A stretch of 64,000 bases of DNA from contig NZ_LFND01000001.1 of the NCBI RefSeq assembly GCF_001045465.1, positions 620,001 through 684,000 on the forward strand. Direction: 5' to 3'. This document shows, piece after piece, positions 1 to 7,947 of the stretch. A program made the translations under genes and the position numbers. The notes beneath the pieces are model-generated. The model did no database searches and was not told the origin of the DNA. It saw only the letters and a list, made by a program, of their open reading frames with translations. Source of the DNA: Chryseobacterium angstadtii. Its GTDB lineage: Bacteria > Bacteroidota > Bacteroidia > Flavobacteriales > Weeksellaceae. Position 1 is the stretch's first letter. Every line of letters begins with the position of its first letter.

Positions 1-442
1 AATTGGAAATCTTTTTAGCATCAGGATTATTGCCATCCTCATAACCTCCTGCAAACTGGGTCTGAAGGCCTATACCTCCTGACAGATACCAGTTTTTCGC
101 AAACTCACGCCCGTAATTGGTAGAAAGATTGATGACGTCCTGAGTCTTTCTGGTTCCGATCCCTTTTGTATTATTCTGTCCGTAGCCCAGAATAATGATG
201 TTTTCCCAAAGATCTTTCCCTTTTTCATAAGTAAGGTTGTAATTAACCCCGGCAAGCCAGCCCACATTATTGGCACCACCGCCTACCCAGTTTGAGAATG
301 CAGCCTGATTGAGCATTAATGTATTCTGCCCCTGAATAGACCAGGCTTTTACAGTGTCTGCTTTCGCAGCATCAGCTTTGGCTTCCTGAGCCATTGTGCT
401 TATTCCAAAAGATATGGAAACGGCAAATAAAAGTTTTTTCAT
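1..442 (-). CDS. DUF3078 outer-membrane-type protein, 3' end cut by window edge
   Basis: The reading frame opens with a signal peptide ending in TMAQ and runs off the left edge after about 147 residues. It is collinear with the complete neighbour at 671-1597: both carry LMLNQAAFSNWVGGGANNVG or a near copy, then a YEKxxDLWEN segment and RKTQDVINLSTNYGR. That pattern belongs to the DUF3078 family of Bacteroidota, thought to be beta-barrel-like envelope proteins of unknown function. The ATG at 440-442 is chosen because the signal peptide begins there and a TATTTTTG promoter box lies 22-29 bases upstream. The two genes look like a tandem duplication. Confidence 0.85.
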   Translation of the reverse strand, partial: MKKLLFAVSISFGISTMAQEAKADAAKADTVKAWSIQGQNTLMLNQAAFSNWVGGGANNVGWLAGVNYNLTYEKGKDLWENIIILGYGQNNTKGIGTRKTQDVINLSTNYGREFAKNWYLSGGIGLQTQFAGGYEDGNNPDAKKISN

Positions 443-463
443 AAAGTAATGATTTTTTCGTTA

Positions 464-471
464 CAAAAATA
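464..471 (-). promoter_or_regulatory. -7 box TATTTTTG of the first DUF3078 gene
   Basis: The minus strand reads TATTTTTG, a full match to the Bacteroidota -7 consensus TAnnTTTG, 22 bases before the ATG. The following leader resembles that of the paralogue at 1619-1626. No clear TTG -33 element was found. Confidence 0.5.
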
Positions 472-620
472 TACATATAATTTTTGGTAAAAACTAATCA
501 CTTTTTATTGAAAAATACAAATTGACCTGTATAACATTAAAGATCTAATCAATTTATTTAAAACAAAGTATAAAAAACTATACAATAACTATATACATTT
601 GAAATATTCGTTATGATAAA

Positions 621-650
621 CAAAAAGACACTCCGAATTGAAGTGTCTTT
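621..650 (-). terminator. Rho-independent terminator after the second DUF3078 gene
   Basis: Inverted repeat AAAGACACT / AGTGTCTTT with a nine-base loop, followed on the minus strand by a T tract. The plus strand also has a T tract, so it may work both ways. It separates the two DUF3078 paralogues, so they are probably transcribed separately. Confidence 0.7.
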
Positions 651-670
651 TTTTATGAAAATTTCATTAA

Positions 671-1597
671 TTATTTTTTAATCCACCATTGGCTGTCCTT
701 ACGTTCCGAACGTTTTACTCCATTATTCAGAGTGTAGGCAAATCCAATTCCCAGGGTCTGTTTAAGCTGGGTCTTCTGAATCTGATTATGATCATAAAGA
801 AGATCTACCGTAACATTGGACGAGATAAACTTATTAACTTTAAAGTTCAGAACAGCTCCGTAAGCAAGAACCAGCCGCTCAGGATGATCCAGATAATTGG
901 AAAATATGGAGGCTGTATTGGTGATATGAACGTTTTCCATCAACTTTACCTTATACAAAGCTGTTGCAAGGAAACCGAACTGTAAGAGTGACGTATCCCC
1001 ATCATTTTTCAAACCATAACTTCCTGCGAGCTGAAGATCCTTATCTAAAACAAAAGTCCATCTGGCGTTGGTAGGACGAAGTGTTACCGTAAGATTGTCA
1101 TCAGGTCTGTACGTGATACCCATACCGAGGTTCAGGTAACCGGGAGCCATGAAGTTGGAGATTTTTTTTGCTGCAGGATTGTTTCCGTCTTCATATCCGG
1201 CTGCAAATTGGGACTGAAGCCCTACGCCCAGTGAGAAATACCAGCTTTTGGAAAATTTCCGCCCGTAGTTCGTAGAAAGGTTGATAACGTCCTGAGTTTT
1301 CCTTACTTCCAAACCTTTGGTATCATTCTGCCCATAATCCAGAACAATAATATTTTCCCAAAGATCATTGTCTTTTTCATAGGTGATATTATAATTCACT
1401 CCGGCCAGCCATCCTACATTGTTGGCTCCCCCTCCGACCCAGTTTGAAAAGGCCGCCTGATTGATCATTAAATTGTTTTTTCCTAATACCGACCAGTATC
1501 TTACCGTATCTACGACTACTGAATCTTTTTTCAATTCTTCTTGTGCACTTGCATAAATCCCTATAGAAAAGGAAAGAATCAATAAAAACTTCTTCAT
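671..1597 (-). CDS. DUF3078 domain-containing envelope protein
   Basis: 308 residues with a signal peptide (cleavage near YASAQ) and a body rich in alternating, aromatic-containing strands that suggest an outer-membrane beta barrel. The family is widespread in Flavobacteriia and has no established function. The conserved core includes NQAAFSNWVGGGANNVGW and RKTQDVINLSTNYG. The C-terminus is strongly basic and ends in WWIKK, not the usual aromatic-terminal barrel strand. The gene has its own promoter upstream and a terminator downstream. The incomplete gene to its left is a close paralogue, so this is a tandem duplication. Confidence 0.85.
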   Translation of the reverse strand: MKKFLLILSFSIGIYASAQEELKKDSVVVDTVRYWSVLGKNNLMINQAAFSNWVGGGANNVGWLAGVNYNITYEKDNDLWENIIVLDYGQNDTKGLEVRKTQDVINLSTNYGRKFSKSWYFSLGVGLQSQFAAGYEDGNNPAAKKISNFMAPGYLNLGMGITYRPDDNLTVTLRPTNARWTFVLDKDLQLAGSYGLKNDGDTSLLQFGFLATALYKVKLMENVHITNTASIFSNYLDHPERLVLAYGAVLNFKVNKFISSNVTVDLLYDHNQIQKTQLKQTLGIGFAYTLNNGVKRSERKDSQWWIKK

Positions 1598-1618
1598 TAT
1601 TTTACATGATTTTCATTA

Positions 1619-1650
1619 CAAAAATATTAATATAATTTTTTTTAAAGCAA
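1619..1650 (-). promoter_or_regulatory. Promoter TTG-21-TATTTTTG of the second DUF3078 gene
   Basis: On the minus strand a TTG (1648-1650) is followed after 21 bases by TATTTTTG (1619-1626), 21 bases before the ATG. Both elements fit the Bacteroidota sigma-A promoter. Confidence 0.6.
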
Positions 1651-1854
1651 AATTTAGGGTATAAAAAGCTTTTAATCATTTGAATACTCTTCAATTAACC
1701 AAAAACAGGCCAGTTTAATACATTCAATCTCAAATTATTAGGCATTATATCTTAAAATTGAAACCTTTTGTCTTAAAATCAATACGATGAATTGCCTTAC
1801 ATCGCCAATTTTTCCGAAATTTATCATTGGCTTTTGATTTGAGGTAGCAACCCT

Positions 1855-2622
1855 ATGTTTAAAAATATAATTTCCAAAAGAGCTTTTATCCCCCCTTTGC
1901 TGATGCTTTCAGCCATGTGGTTCGGATACCTGCTGCAGACGCTCGGCTTTTTTCAAAGCTGTTTTGGGGCCATTATACCCTTATTGCCCGAAGGTTTATT
2001 GGGTATTGTAACTTCCCCGCTTTTGCATGGAAATATAGATCATATCATCAGTAATTCTATTCCGGTAGCCGTTCTGATGTTTCTTTTATATCAGTTTTAT
2101 CCATTGGTGGCCAATAAAGTGTTTATCATCGGCTGGCTGGCTACAGGGCTGCTTGTGTGGCTGCTTCCTCCTATAGATATTCTTACGGGTGACTATATGT
2201 ACACCTGTACCATTGGTGCCAGCGGAGTGGTGTATGTTCTTGCATTCTTCCTGTTTTTCAGTGGTGTTTTCAAGTGGAATATGAAACTTCTTACGATATC
2301 CCTGCTTGTAGTTTTGTATTATGGCAGTTTGATTTGGGGAATGTTTCCGGAAGAATTATTCTATAACCTTCCTGAACCGAGTAAAATCTCATGGCAGGCC
2401 CATCTTTCCGGAGCAGTGGTAGGCAGCATTATTGCTTTTGCTTTCAAAAATGTGGGCGACCGAAAAAAAAAGTTCATTTGGGAATTTCCCAATTACTACA
2501 ACGAAAAAGACGATAAACTGTGGCAGGAATATAAAGAAAATCATCCTGATGACTTCATGGAATTGCCTTATAAAAAAAGAGACGATATCTGGGACCATCT
2601 GGAGGAATTGAGAAGGAAATAA
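1855..2622 (+). CDS. Rhomboid family intramembrane serine protease
   Basis: 255 residues with about six membrane segments. Rhomboids cut transmembrane segments of client proteins inside the lipid bilayer. The catalytic serine sits in GASG (Ser123) and the partner histidine in QAHLSG (His183). The HGNIDHIISN stretch (58-67) supplies the His and Asn of the oxyanion region. After the last helix a charged cytoplasmic tail of about 60 residues is rich in Lys, Glu and Tyr. Length and motif order fit bacterial rhomboids. The gene stands alone and faces away from the DUF3078 pair. The substrate cannot be told from sequence. Confidence 0.92.
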   Translation: MFKNIISKRAFIPPLLMLSAMWFGYLLQTLGFFQSCFGAIIPLLPEGLLGIVTSPLLHGNIDHIISNSIPVAVLMFLLYQFYPLVANKVFIIGWLATGLLVWLLPPIDILTGDYMYTCTIGASGVVYVLAFFLFFSGVFKWNMKLLTISLLVVLYYGSLIWGMFPEELFYNLPEPSKISWQAHLSGAVVGSIIAFAFKNVGDRKKKFIWEFPNYYNEKDDKLWQEYKENHPDDFMELPYKKRDDIWDHLEELRRK

Positions 2623-2649
2623 ATTTCCGGGACGCGGGTTTCCTATTTA

Positions 2650-2705
2650 GGACAAGCAACCCTCCAACCCTCAAACCCTCAAACCCTAAAACCATACCCC
2701 GCAAC
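2650..2705. repeat. CCCTCAAA-type short intergenic repeat
   Basis: The gap between the rhomboid gene and dprA holds several imperfect copies of CCCTCAAA, ending in CCCTAAAACC. A similar run occurs at 39986-40065, so this appears to be a dispersed intergenic repeat of this genome. No coding potential. Confidence 0.6.
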
Positions 2706-2747
2706 TCCAACTCAGGTTATTTTATTACATTTGGAGAAAAACACACA

Positions 2748-3857
2748 ATGATCTCTGAAGAATATCTCTATGCCATCGCTTTGCGCGAATGCAGCCTGAT
2801 AGGCGACATTAATTTCCAAAAACTTGTCCGGACCTTCGGAAGTGCTGAAGAAGCCTGGAAAAAAGCAAAAAAGGATTACAGTAAAACCGAAGGTATAGGC
2901 CGGAAAACGGTATCTGACATTGGTAATGAAGAATATCTGAAGTTTGCAGAAAAGGAAATAAAGTTCTGCGAAAAAAACAATATCCTGATCAAACTGAGGC
3001 ACTTCAATGAACTCCCCCATCTTCTTAATGAATGTGATGATGCTCCTGCTGTTCTTTACCAAAAAGGAACTATTGAGAATTCTCTTCAGAAAATCAGTAT
3101 AGTGGGTACCCGGAATATGACGTCTTACGGCCGGCAATTCATTGGAGAGTTCTTCGAAACCATGAAGCCTTATAAATACATATCTGTCAGCGGATTAGCT
3201 CTTGGCGTCGATAAAGAAGTTCATGAGCAGTCAATTCAGCGTAAAGTTCCCACAATAGCAGTTCTGGCCCATGGATTTCACACTCTATATCCTTCCAAAA
3301 ATAAAAAGCTGTCTGAAAAAATTCTTGAAGAAGGCGGAGCATTGCTTACCGAATTCAATTCTTCCCGAAAACCGGACCGCGAAAACTTCATTCAGCGCAA
3401 TAGAATTATAGCGGGAATTTCTCCTTCCACGATTGTTGTGGAAACAGGATTTGGAGGCGGATCTGTGAGTACAGCGACATTCGCCAATGAGTACAATCGT
3501 GAGGTTTATGCGTTGCCCGGAAAAATTACGGATCCTTACAGTCAGGGATGTAACCAATTGATTTTCCAGAACAAAGCATCTGCTATTTCCACGTTGAAAG
3601 ATCTTGCAGATTCGCTGGGGTTCAGCCATTCAAAAGAGAAAGTGGCAGAGCTGTTTCCCAGGAGTGAAATAACTATACAACTTACTGACAATCAGGAAAG
3701 CGTATATCAAACCATCAAAGCCCATCCTCAGGTCTCTCTGGATGATCTGGCCCAGATGATTTCCATGGCTTCTTATAAAATTCTTCCGATAATTTTGGAA
3801 TTGGAGCTTTTGGGGAAAATAAAATCATTTTCCGGGAGGCAATTTACGGCAATTTGA
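2748..3857 (+). CDS. dprA: DNA-processing protein DprA (Smf)
   Basis: 369 residues. DprA binds incoming single-stranded DNA during natural transformation and loads RecA. The N-terminal 70 residues look like a helix-hairpin-helix/SAM-like region (GIGRKTVSDIG). The Rossmann-like DprA core follows with IVGTRNMTSYG, SGLALGVDKEVHEQ, ENFIQRNRIIAG and GGSVSTATFANEYNREVYALPG. The C-terminal 70 residues fit the usual winged-helix domain. This full architecture is close to the family norm. The ATG follows a gap with repeats and has no clear Shine-Dalgarno sequence, as is usual here. It suggests, but does not prove, competence. Confidence 0.95.
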   Translation: MISEEYLYAIALRECSLIGDINFQKLVRTFGSAEEAWKKAKKDYSKTEGIGRKTVSDIGNEEYLKFAEKEIKFCEKNNILIKLRHFNELPHLLNECDDAPAVLYQKGTIENSLQKISIVGTRNMTSYGRQFIGEFFETMKPYKYISVSGLALGVDKEVHEQSIQRKVPTIAVLAHGFHTLYPSKNKKLSEKILEEGGALLTEFNSSRKPDRENFIQRNRIIAGISPSTIVVETGFGGGSVSTATFANEYNREVYALPGKITDPYSQGCNQLIFQNKASAISTLKDLADSLGFSHSKEKVAELFPRSEITIQLTDNQESVYQTIKAHPQVSLDDLAQMISMASYKILPIILELELLGKIKSFSGRQFTAI

Positions 3858-3991
3858 GAATTAACGATTTCTTAATATTGCATTATTTGAGACTTAACTT
3901 TTAATTTTTAACAAAATTTGATCATAAATTATCAATTTAATAATATTTCGAAACATTATTATTTAATTTTTAACAATGTTGAAATACAGTA

Positions 3992-4021
3992 TTGTGAATC
4001 TTGAAAAAAAAATTAAATTTG
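3992..4021 (+). promoter_or_regulatory. gdhA promoter, TTG-19-TAAATTTG
   Basis: A TTG at 3992-3994 is separated by 19 bases from TAAATTTG (4014-4021), a perfect Bacteroidota -7 box. Transcription would begin near 4028, about 20 bases before the gdhA ATG. Confidence 0.7.
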
Positions 4022-4047
4022 TTGACAATAATATTCAACCCTAATAT

Positions 4048-5406
4048 ATGGAACAATATAATATTGACCAGAAAATCCAGGAGTTTATTGCCAAGATTGA
4101 AGCAAAAAATCCTAATGAACCAGAATTTTTACAAGCCGTAAAAGAAGTAGCTGTGACTGTAATTCCGTTTATTATGACCAAGAAGGAATATACAGGAATG
4201 AAGCTTCTTGAGAGAATGGCTGAAGCTGAAAGAATTATTATTTTCAGAGTTCCATGGGTTGATGACAAAGGAGAAATTCAGGTAAACAGAGGATTCAGAA
4301 TCCAGATGAACTCTGCGATTGGACCTTACAAAGGCGGAATCCGTTTCCACCCTACCGTAAACCTTTCTGTTCTTAAATTCTTAGCTTTCGAGCAGGTATT
4401 TAAAAACTCATTGACTACTCTTCCGATGGGAGGAGGTAAAGGAGGTTCAGATTTCGATCCGCAAGGAAAATCTGATATGGAAGTAATGCGTTTCTGCCAG
4501 GCTTTCATGACTGAATTATGCAAGCATATCGGTCCTGAAACAGATGTACCTGCGGGAGACATTGGTGTAGGAGCAAGAGAAATCGGATATCTTTTCGGAC
4601 AGTACAAAAAAGTAAGAAACGAATTTACAGGAGTACTTACCGGAAAAGGTCTTGCTTACGGAGGATCACTTATCCGTCCTGAAGCTACAGGATACGGTGT
4701 GGTATACTTTGCAGAGCAGATGCTTAAAACTATCGGACAGGATTTCAAAGGTAAGACTGTAACGGTTTCAGGTTTCGGAAACGTGGCTTGGGGAGTTATC
4801 AAAAAAGCAACTGAACTTGGGGCTACTGTAGTAACCATTTCAGGTCCGGACGGATACATCTACGATAAAGACGGTATCAGCGGAGAAAAGATTGATTATT
4901 TATTAGAACTTAGATCTTCCGGAAACAACAGAGCTGAAGACTATGCTAAAAAATATCCTTCTGCAGAATTCCACGCAGGAAAACGTCCTTGGAATGTAAA
5001 ATGTGACGTAGCATTCCCATCTGCAACACAAAACGAACTGGATCTTGAAGATGCTAAAGTTTTGGTAGAAAACGGATGTCTGTGTGTTACTGAGGCAGCT
5101 AACATGCCTTCTACATTAGACGCAATTAACTATTTCTTAGATAATAAAGTATTATTTTCACCTGGTAAGGCTTCCAATGCTGGAGGTGTTGCCACTTCAG
5201 GTCTTGAGATGACGCAGAACTCTATCCGTCTTAACTGGACTTCTGAAGAGGTTGATGCAAGACTGAAGGAGATCATGATTGGTATCCACAAAGCTTGTAG
5301 AGACTACGGAAAGGATGAAGATGGCTATGTAAACTATGTGAAAGGAGCTAATATTGCAGGCTTCGTGAAGGTTGCAGAAGCAATGCTGGCACAAGGAGTG
5401 GTGTAA
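4048..5406 (+). CDS. gdhA: NADP-type glutamate dehydrogenase
   Basis: 452 residues, the usual length of hexameric glutamate dehydrogenase. It interconverts 2-oxoglutarate plus ammonium and glutamate in the cytoplasm and so joins nitrogen and carbon metabolism. Visible landmarks are the substrate region PYKGGIRFHP, the catalytic lysine loop LPMGGGKGG, DVPAGDIGVG, and the nucleotide-binding GFGNVAWG, followed by SGPDGYI. NADP preference is inferred from overall similarity to the NADP-type group, not from a decisive residue. Codon use is more biased than in neighbours (few rare codons), which suggests strong expression. A consensus promoter precedes it and a strong terminator follows. Confidence 0.95.
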   Translation: MEQYNIDQKIQEFIAKIEAKNPNEPEFLQAVKEVAVTVIPFIMTKKEYTGMKLLERMAEAERIIIFRVPWVDDKGEIQVNRGFRIQMNSAIGPYKGGIRFHPTVNLSVLKFLAFEQVFKNSLTTLPMGGGKGGSDFDPQGKSDMEVMRFCQAFMTELCKHIGPETDVPAGDIGVGAREIGYLFGQYKKVRNEFTGVLTGKGLAYGGSLIRPEATGYGVVYFAEQMLKTIGQDFKGKTVTVSGFGNVAWGVIKKATELGATVVTISGPDGYIYDKDGISGEKIDYLLELRSSGNNRAEDYAKKYPSAEFHAGKRPWNVKCDVAFPSATQNELDLEDAKVLVENGCLCVTEAANMPSTLDAINYFLDNKVLFSPGKASNAGGVATSGLEMTQNSIRLNWTSEEVDARLKEIMIGIHKACRDYGKDEDGYVNYVKGANIAGFVKVAEAMLAQGVV

Positions 5407-5413
5407 AAATATA

Positions 5414-5441
5414 AAGGTTGGGAAAATTCCCAGCCTTTTTT
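5414..5441 (+). terminator. gdhA terminator
   Basis: Stem GGTTGGGAA / TTCCCAGCC (one G-T pair) with a very short loop, followed by six Ts, eight bases after the gdhA stop codon. Confidence 0.85.
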
Positions 5442-5492
5442 GATATAGCCTGTTCCCGGGATAATGGGAAAAAAGTAAAAAGTGAAAGGAGA

Positions 5493-5523
5493 AAGCGTTG
5501 TACATGTACAGCGCTTTTTTTTA
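5493..5523 (+). terminator. Hairpin with T tract just before the DUF1801 gene
   Basis: Near-perfect palindrome AAGCGTTGTACA / TGTACAGCGCTT followed by eight Ts. The T tract runs straight into TATTTTTATG, a partial TAnnTTTG box. The DUF1801 ATG follows a few bases later, so this may be a back-up gdhA terminator fused to the next promoter. Confidence 0.65.
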
Positions 5524-5533
5524 TTTTTATGAT

Positions 5534-5902
5534 ATGAAAAACACCTTCAAAAATAGTAATGAATACATTCTTCTGTTCCCTGAAGAGGTTCAGGAGAAAC
5601 TTATTGAGTTGAGAGAGATTATTCGCAAAGCGATTCCTGATCCGGAGGAATATATTGGGTATCAGATGCCTGCTTTTAAATACAAAGGGAAACCATTGGT
5701 GTATTTTGCCGGGTATAAAAACCATATAGGATTCTATCCCGGTCCCGAAGGGATCAGCGCTTTCGAAAAAGATTTTAAGGAAAAAAAGTACAAATTTTCA
5801 AAAGGAGCGGTTCAGTTTCCAATAGATGAAGATATTCCTGTGGAGCTGGTGAAGAGAATGGTACAGTTCGGAATCGGGGAAATAGATCAAAAAAAATCCT
5901 GA
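5534..5902 (+). CDS. DUF1801 (YdhG-like) protein
   Basis: 122 residues. DUF1801 proteins are small single-domain proteins related to the iron-chaperone-like YdhG/frataxin fold group; no function is established. Typical features are the N-terminal helical FPEEVQEKLIELREIIRKAI, then PDPEEYIGYQMPAFKYKGKPLVYFAGYK and IGFYPGPEGI. I start at 5534, not at the upstream ATG at 5498, because the upstream ATG lies inside the terminator hairpin and the family begins near this point. The last codons overlap the hairpin of the convergent terminator. Confidence 0.85.
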   Translation: MKNTFKNSNEYILLFPEEVQEKLIELREIIRKAIPDPEEYIGYQMPAFKYKGKPLVYFAGYKNHIGFYPGPEGISAFEKDFKEKKYKFSKGAVQFPIDEDIPVELVKRMVQFGIGEIDQKKS

Positions 5903-5922
5903 AACCAAATGTTCCAGGATTT
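5888..5922 (-). terminator. Terminator of the convergent small secreted protein gene
   Basis: Minus-strand stem GTTCCAGGATTT / AAATCCTGAAAC (one mismatch in 12) followed by eight Ts. It overlaps the last codons of the DUF1801 gene on the other strand. Confidence 0.7.
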
Positions 5923-5943
5923 CCGTTCTACTCTTTTCAATAT

Positions 5944-6255
5944 TTACTTAGACGACTTTGCTTTTTTCTTTTTCTTATCTTCTTTTTTAGCGTCAGAAGG
6001 TTTTACAGCATCTGTGGCCGCTTCTGCATTTACCGTTGCCGTAGCTACCGGAGTAGCAGCATCTACCGTAGCAGTTACTGTGGTATTTTGTTTCTGGGCA
6101 TCTGTAGAACTGCCCGTCTGTGTATTCTGTTGTTGATTTTGAGTGGTCTGGTTATTAGGAGTATCTGCTGGCTTCTGAGGTTGTGTCTGGGCCTGGGCCG
6201 ATACTGCGATTACGCCGACTAATGTAAACGCTGCTGTTAAAATTAACTTTTTCAT
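5944..6255 (-). CDS. Small secreted low-complexity protein
   Basis: 103 residues. A clear signal peptide (MKKLILTAAFTLVGVIAVSA) is followed by a Gln/Asn/Thr-rich stretch, an Ala/Thr/Val-rich stretch and a very basic C-terminus with a run of five lysines. No domain is recognised. Such proteins in Flavobacteriia are usually annotated as hypothetical and are probably periplasmic or surface. Composition is unlike the neighbours, but the signal peptide and a dedicated terminator argue that it is a real gene. Confidence 0.8.
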   Translation of the reverse strand: MKKLILTAAFTLVGVIAVSAQAQTQPQKPADTPNNQTTQNQQQNTQTGSSTDAQKQNTTVTATVDAATPVATATVNAEAATDAVKPSDAKKEDKKKKKAKSSK

Positions 6256-6370
6256 AATGTAATATTTTAAATGGTTGTTTAAATTAAACGCCTCATCTTT
6301 TATTAAATTATGTGTAAGAGTCTTATTTAACGGACTTTATAATTATTTAAGAGATTTTACAAACTCAGGT

Positions 6371-6859
6371 TTACTTTGAAATATTCTTCATCATTTTCTC
6401 TACAAATTCAAATGCAGCCGGACAGATCACGGTATTTTTCAGCATCAGATTGTTGATCTGGTAGATCTTCTTGCGGTCTGTGTGAGGGTATTCTCTACAG
6501 GCTTTTGGCCTTACTTCATAAATAGAACAGGTATTGTCTTGATTAAGAAAAAAACAGGGAAGATGCTGAAGCACTTTATCATTATCTTCATCTACTCTTA
6601 AAAACTTCGATTCAAAATCAGCCTGCTTCATGCGGAGGTGTTTGGAGATCCGCTCAATATCTTTTTCTGTATATAAAGGTCCCGTTGTTTTGCAGCAATT
6701 GGCACACTGAAGGCAGTCTATTTCATCAAAAACTTCATCGTGGGTCTCCTGAACTATATAATCGAGGTTCTTGGGCGGCTTCTTTTTCAAACCGTCCAGG
6801 AACTTTTTATGTTCTTTCTGCTTCTGTACCGCCTGCTTTTTATAGAGGTCTAAATCCAT
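6371..6859 (-). CDS. YkgJ family cysteine cluster protein
   Basis: 162 residues with the zinc/iron-chelating cysteine cluster of the UPF0153/YkgJ family: CLQCANCC in the middle and CSIYEVRPKACREYP further on. The family is thought to bind Zn or an Fe-S centre; its reaction is unknown. The first 40 residues are charged and probably helical. The stop codon of the potassium-channel gene abuts its ATG, so the two are translated from one message. Confidence 0.88.
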   Translation of the reverse strand: MDLDLYKKQAVQKQKEHKKFLDGLKKKPPKNLDYIVQETHDEVFDEIDCLQCANCCKTTGPLYTEKDIERISKHLRMKQADFESKFLRVDEDNDKVLQHLPCFFLNQDNTCSIYEVRPKACREYPHTDRKKIYQINNLMLKNTVICPAAFEFVEKMMKNISK

Positions 6860-7831
6860 TTATTCATTATTTCCGGTTGTGGCCGGAAGATCTGTTTTTT
6901 GATATTCGTTAATTTTATCCAGATCCAGTATCGTGGTAAGATCCTTTTGATCCGGATAGTACATCGGGGTAAATTTGGCTCCGTACACAATCTCTGCCGA
7001 AATATAGGAAGATCTCTGCACCACCGTATTGGAGAAAACCTCATCAAATGCCCGGACCTGAACAATAATTTCAATCCGTGTATTCTTAAAATCATCTTCC
7101 GTAAAACCGTAAAACGGTGAATCTTCTTTTATCTCATGAACAACCGTCCAGTTCAGTGCCAGCGTATTGATCTTGCTTAAATGAACCTTTAAAGAATAAA
7201 AATTACTCTTCGGAACCCCATTTTCCAACACTTCAATAGCAGTAGAAAGAATGACATCTGCGTCCGTGAGAGCATTATTCTTATAAGGAGCCAATCTGAA
7301 CATTAAAGCATGGGAATCCTTGAAAGGCGCAATGACTGCAATATCTGAAAACCTGAGATACGCTCTCGGCCTGGAAAATCGTCCATAAAAAAGTCCGGTT
7401 GCAATGGCAAAGGTAAGCAATCCCAGAAAAGCTTCAAAAGTAGCGACAAGACTTGCCGTAAAACCTACGGGAGCAATTCTTCCGTAACCTACGGTGGTAA
7501 AGGTTTGTGAACTGAAGAAAAATACATCAATGAATTCATTCAGCGGATCACTTTTATCAATTCCGGTAAGATGTTCTACCCCAATCAGGTAATAGATCAA
7601 TGCGAAGCACAGGTTAATGACAATGTAGGCGACCACAAGATAAGACAGGAACCTGATTGTAGACAGATTCAGCATGGTATGGTACCAGCTCAGCCTGTTG
7701 AACACATTCACGCCTTTTCTTTTCACATTCGGAAGCCCGTCTCTATTGATGAACCTTCCGGATGCATTGCTCCCAAAACCGCTGTTTTCAGTATTTTTCT
7801 GACGGATCTTTTGTCTGAAGCCTCTTGCCAT
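6860..7831 (-). CDS. Inward-rectifier (Kir-type) potassium channel
   Basis: 323 residues with the KirBac plan: an N-terminal cytoplasmic segment, a first membrane helix at about 60-84, the pore helix and selectivity filter TVGYG (113-117), a second membrane helix at about 125-148 and a long C-terminal immunoglobulin-like cytoplasmic domain (RAYLRFSD...). Four subunits form a K+ pore in the inner membrane. The gene is first in a two-gene unit with the YkgJ protein and has a consensus -7 box upstream. Confidence 0.93.
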   Translation of the reverse strand: MARGFRQKIRQKNTENSGFGSNASGRFINRDGLPNVKRKGVNVFNRLSWYHTMLNLSTIRFLSYLVVAYIVINLCFALIYYLIGVEHLTGIDKSDPLNEFIDVFFFSSQTFTTVGYGRIAPVGFTASLVATFEAFLGLLTFAIATGLFYGRFSRPRAYLRFSDIAVIAPFKDSHALMFRLAPYKNNALTDADVILSTAIEVLENGVPKSNFYSLKVHLSKINTLALNWTVVHEIKEDSPFYGFTEDDFKNTRIEIIVQVRAFDEVFSNTVVQRSSYISAEIVYGAKFTPMYYPDQKDLTTILDLDKINEYQKTDLPATTGNNE

Positions 7832-7893
7832 TATCTTATTATTTTATTGATATCAGTTCCCAAACGCCAATAAATCAATCTTTCATCCCGATG

Positions 7894-7901
7894 CAAAGAT
7901 A
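7894..7901 (-). promoter_or_regulatory. -7 box TATCTTTG of the potassium-channel unit
   Basis: Minus-strand TATCTTTG is a full TAnnTTTG match 62 bases before the channel ATG. A TTTTG lies 24 bases upstream of it, a little further than the usual spacing. Confidence 0.5.
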
Positions 7902-7947
7902 AAATATTGTTTTCATGAAACTTATCAAAAGCTTCCGATAAAGTATG

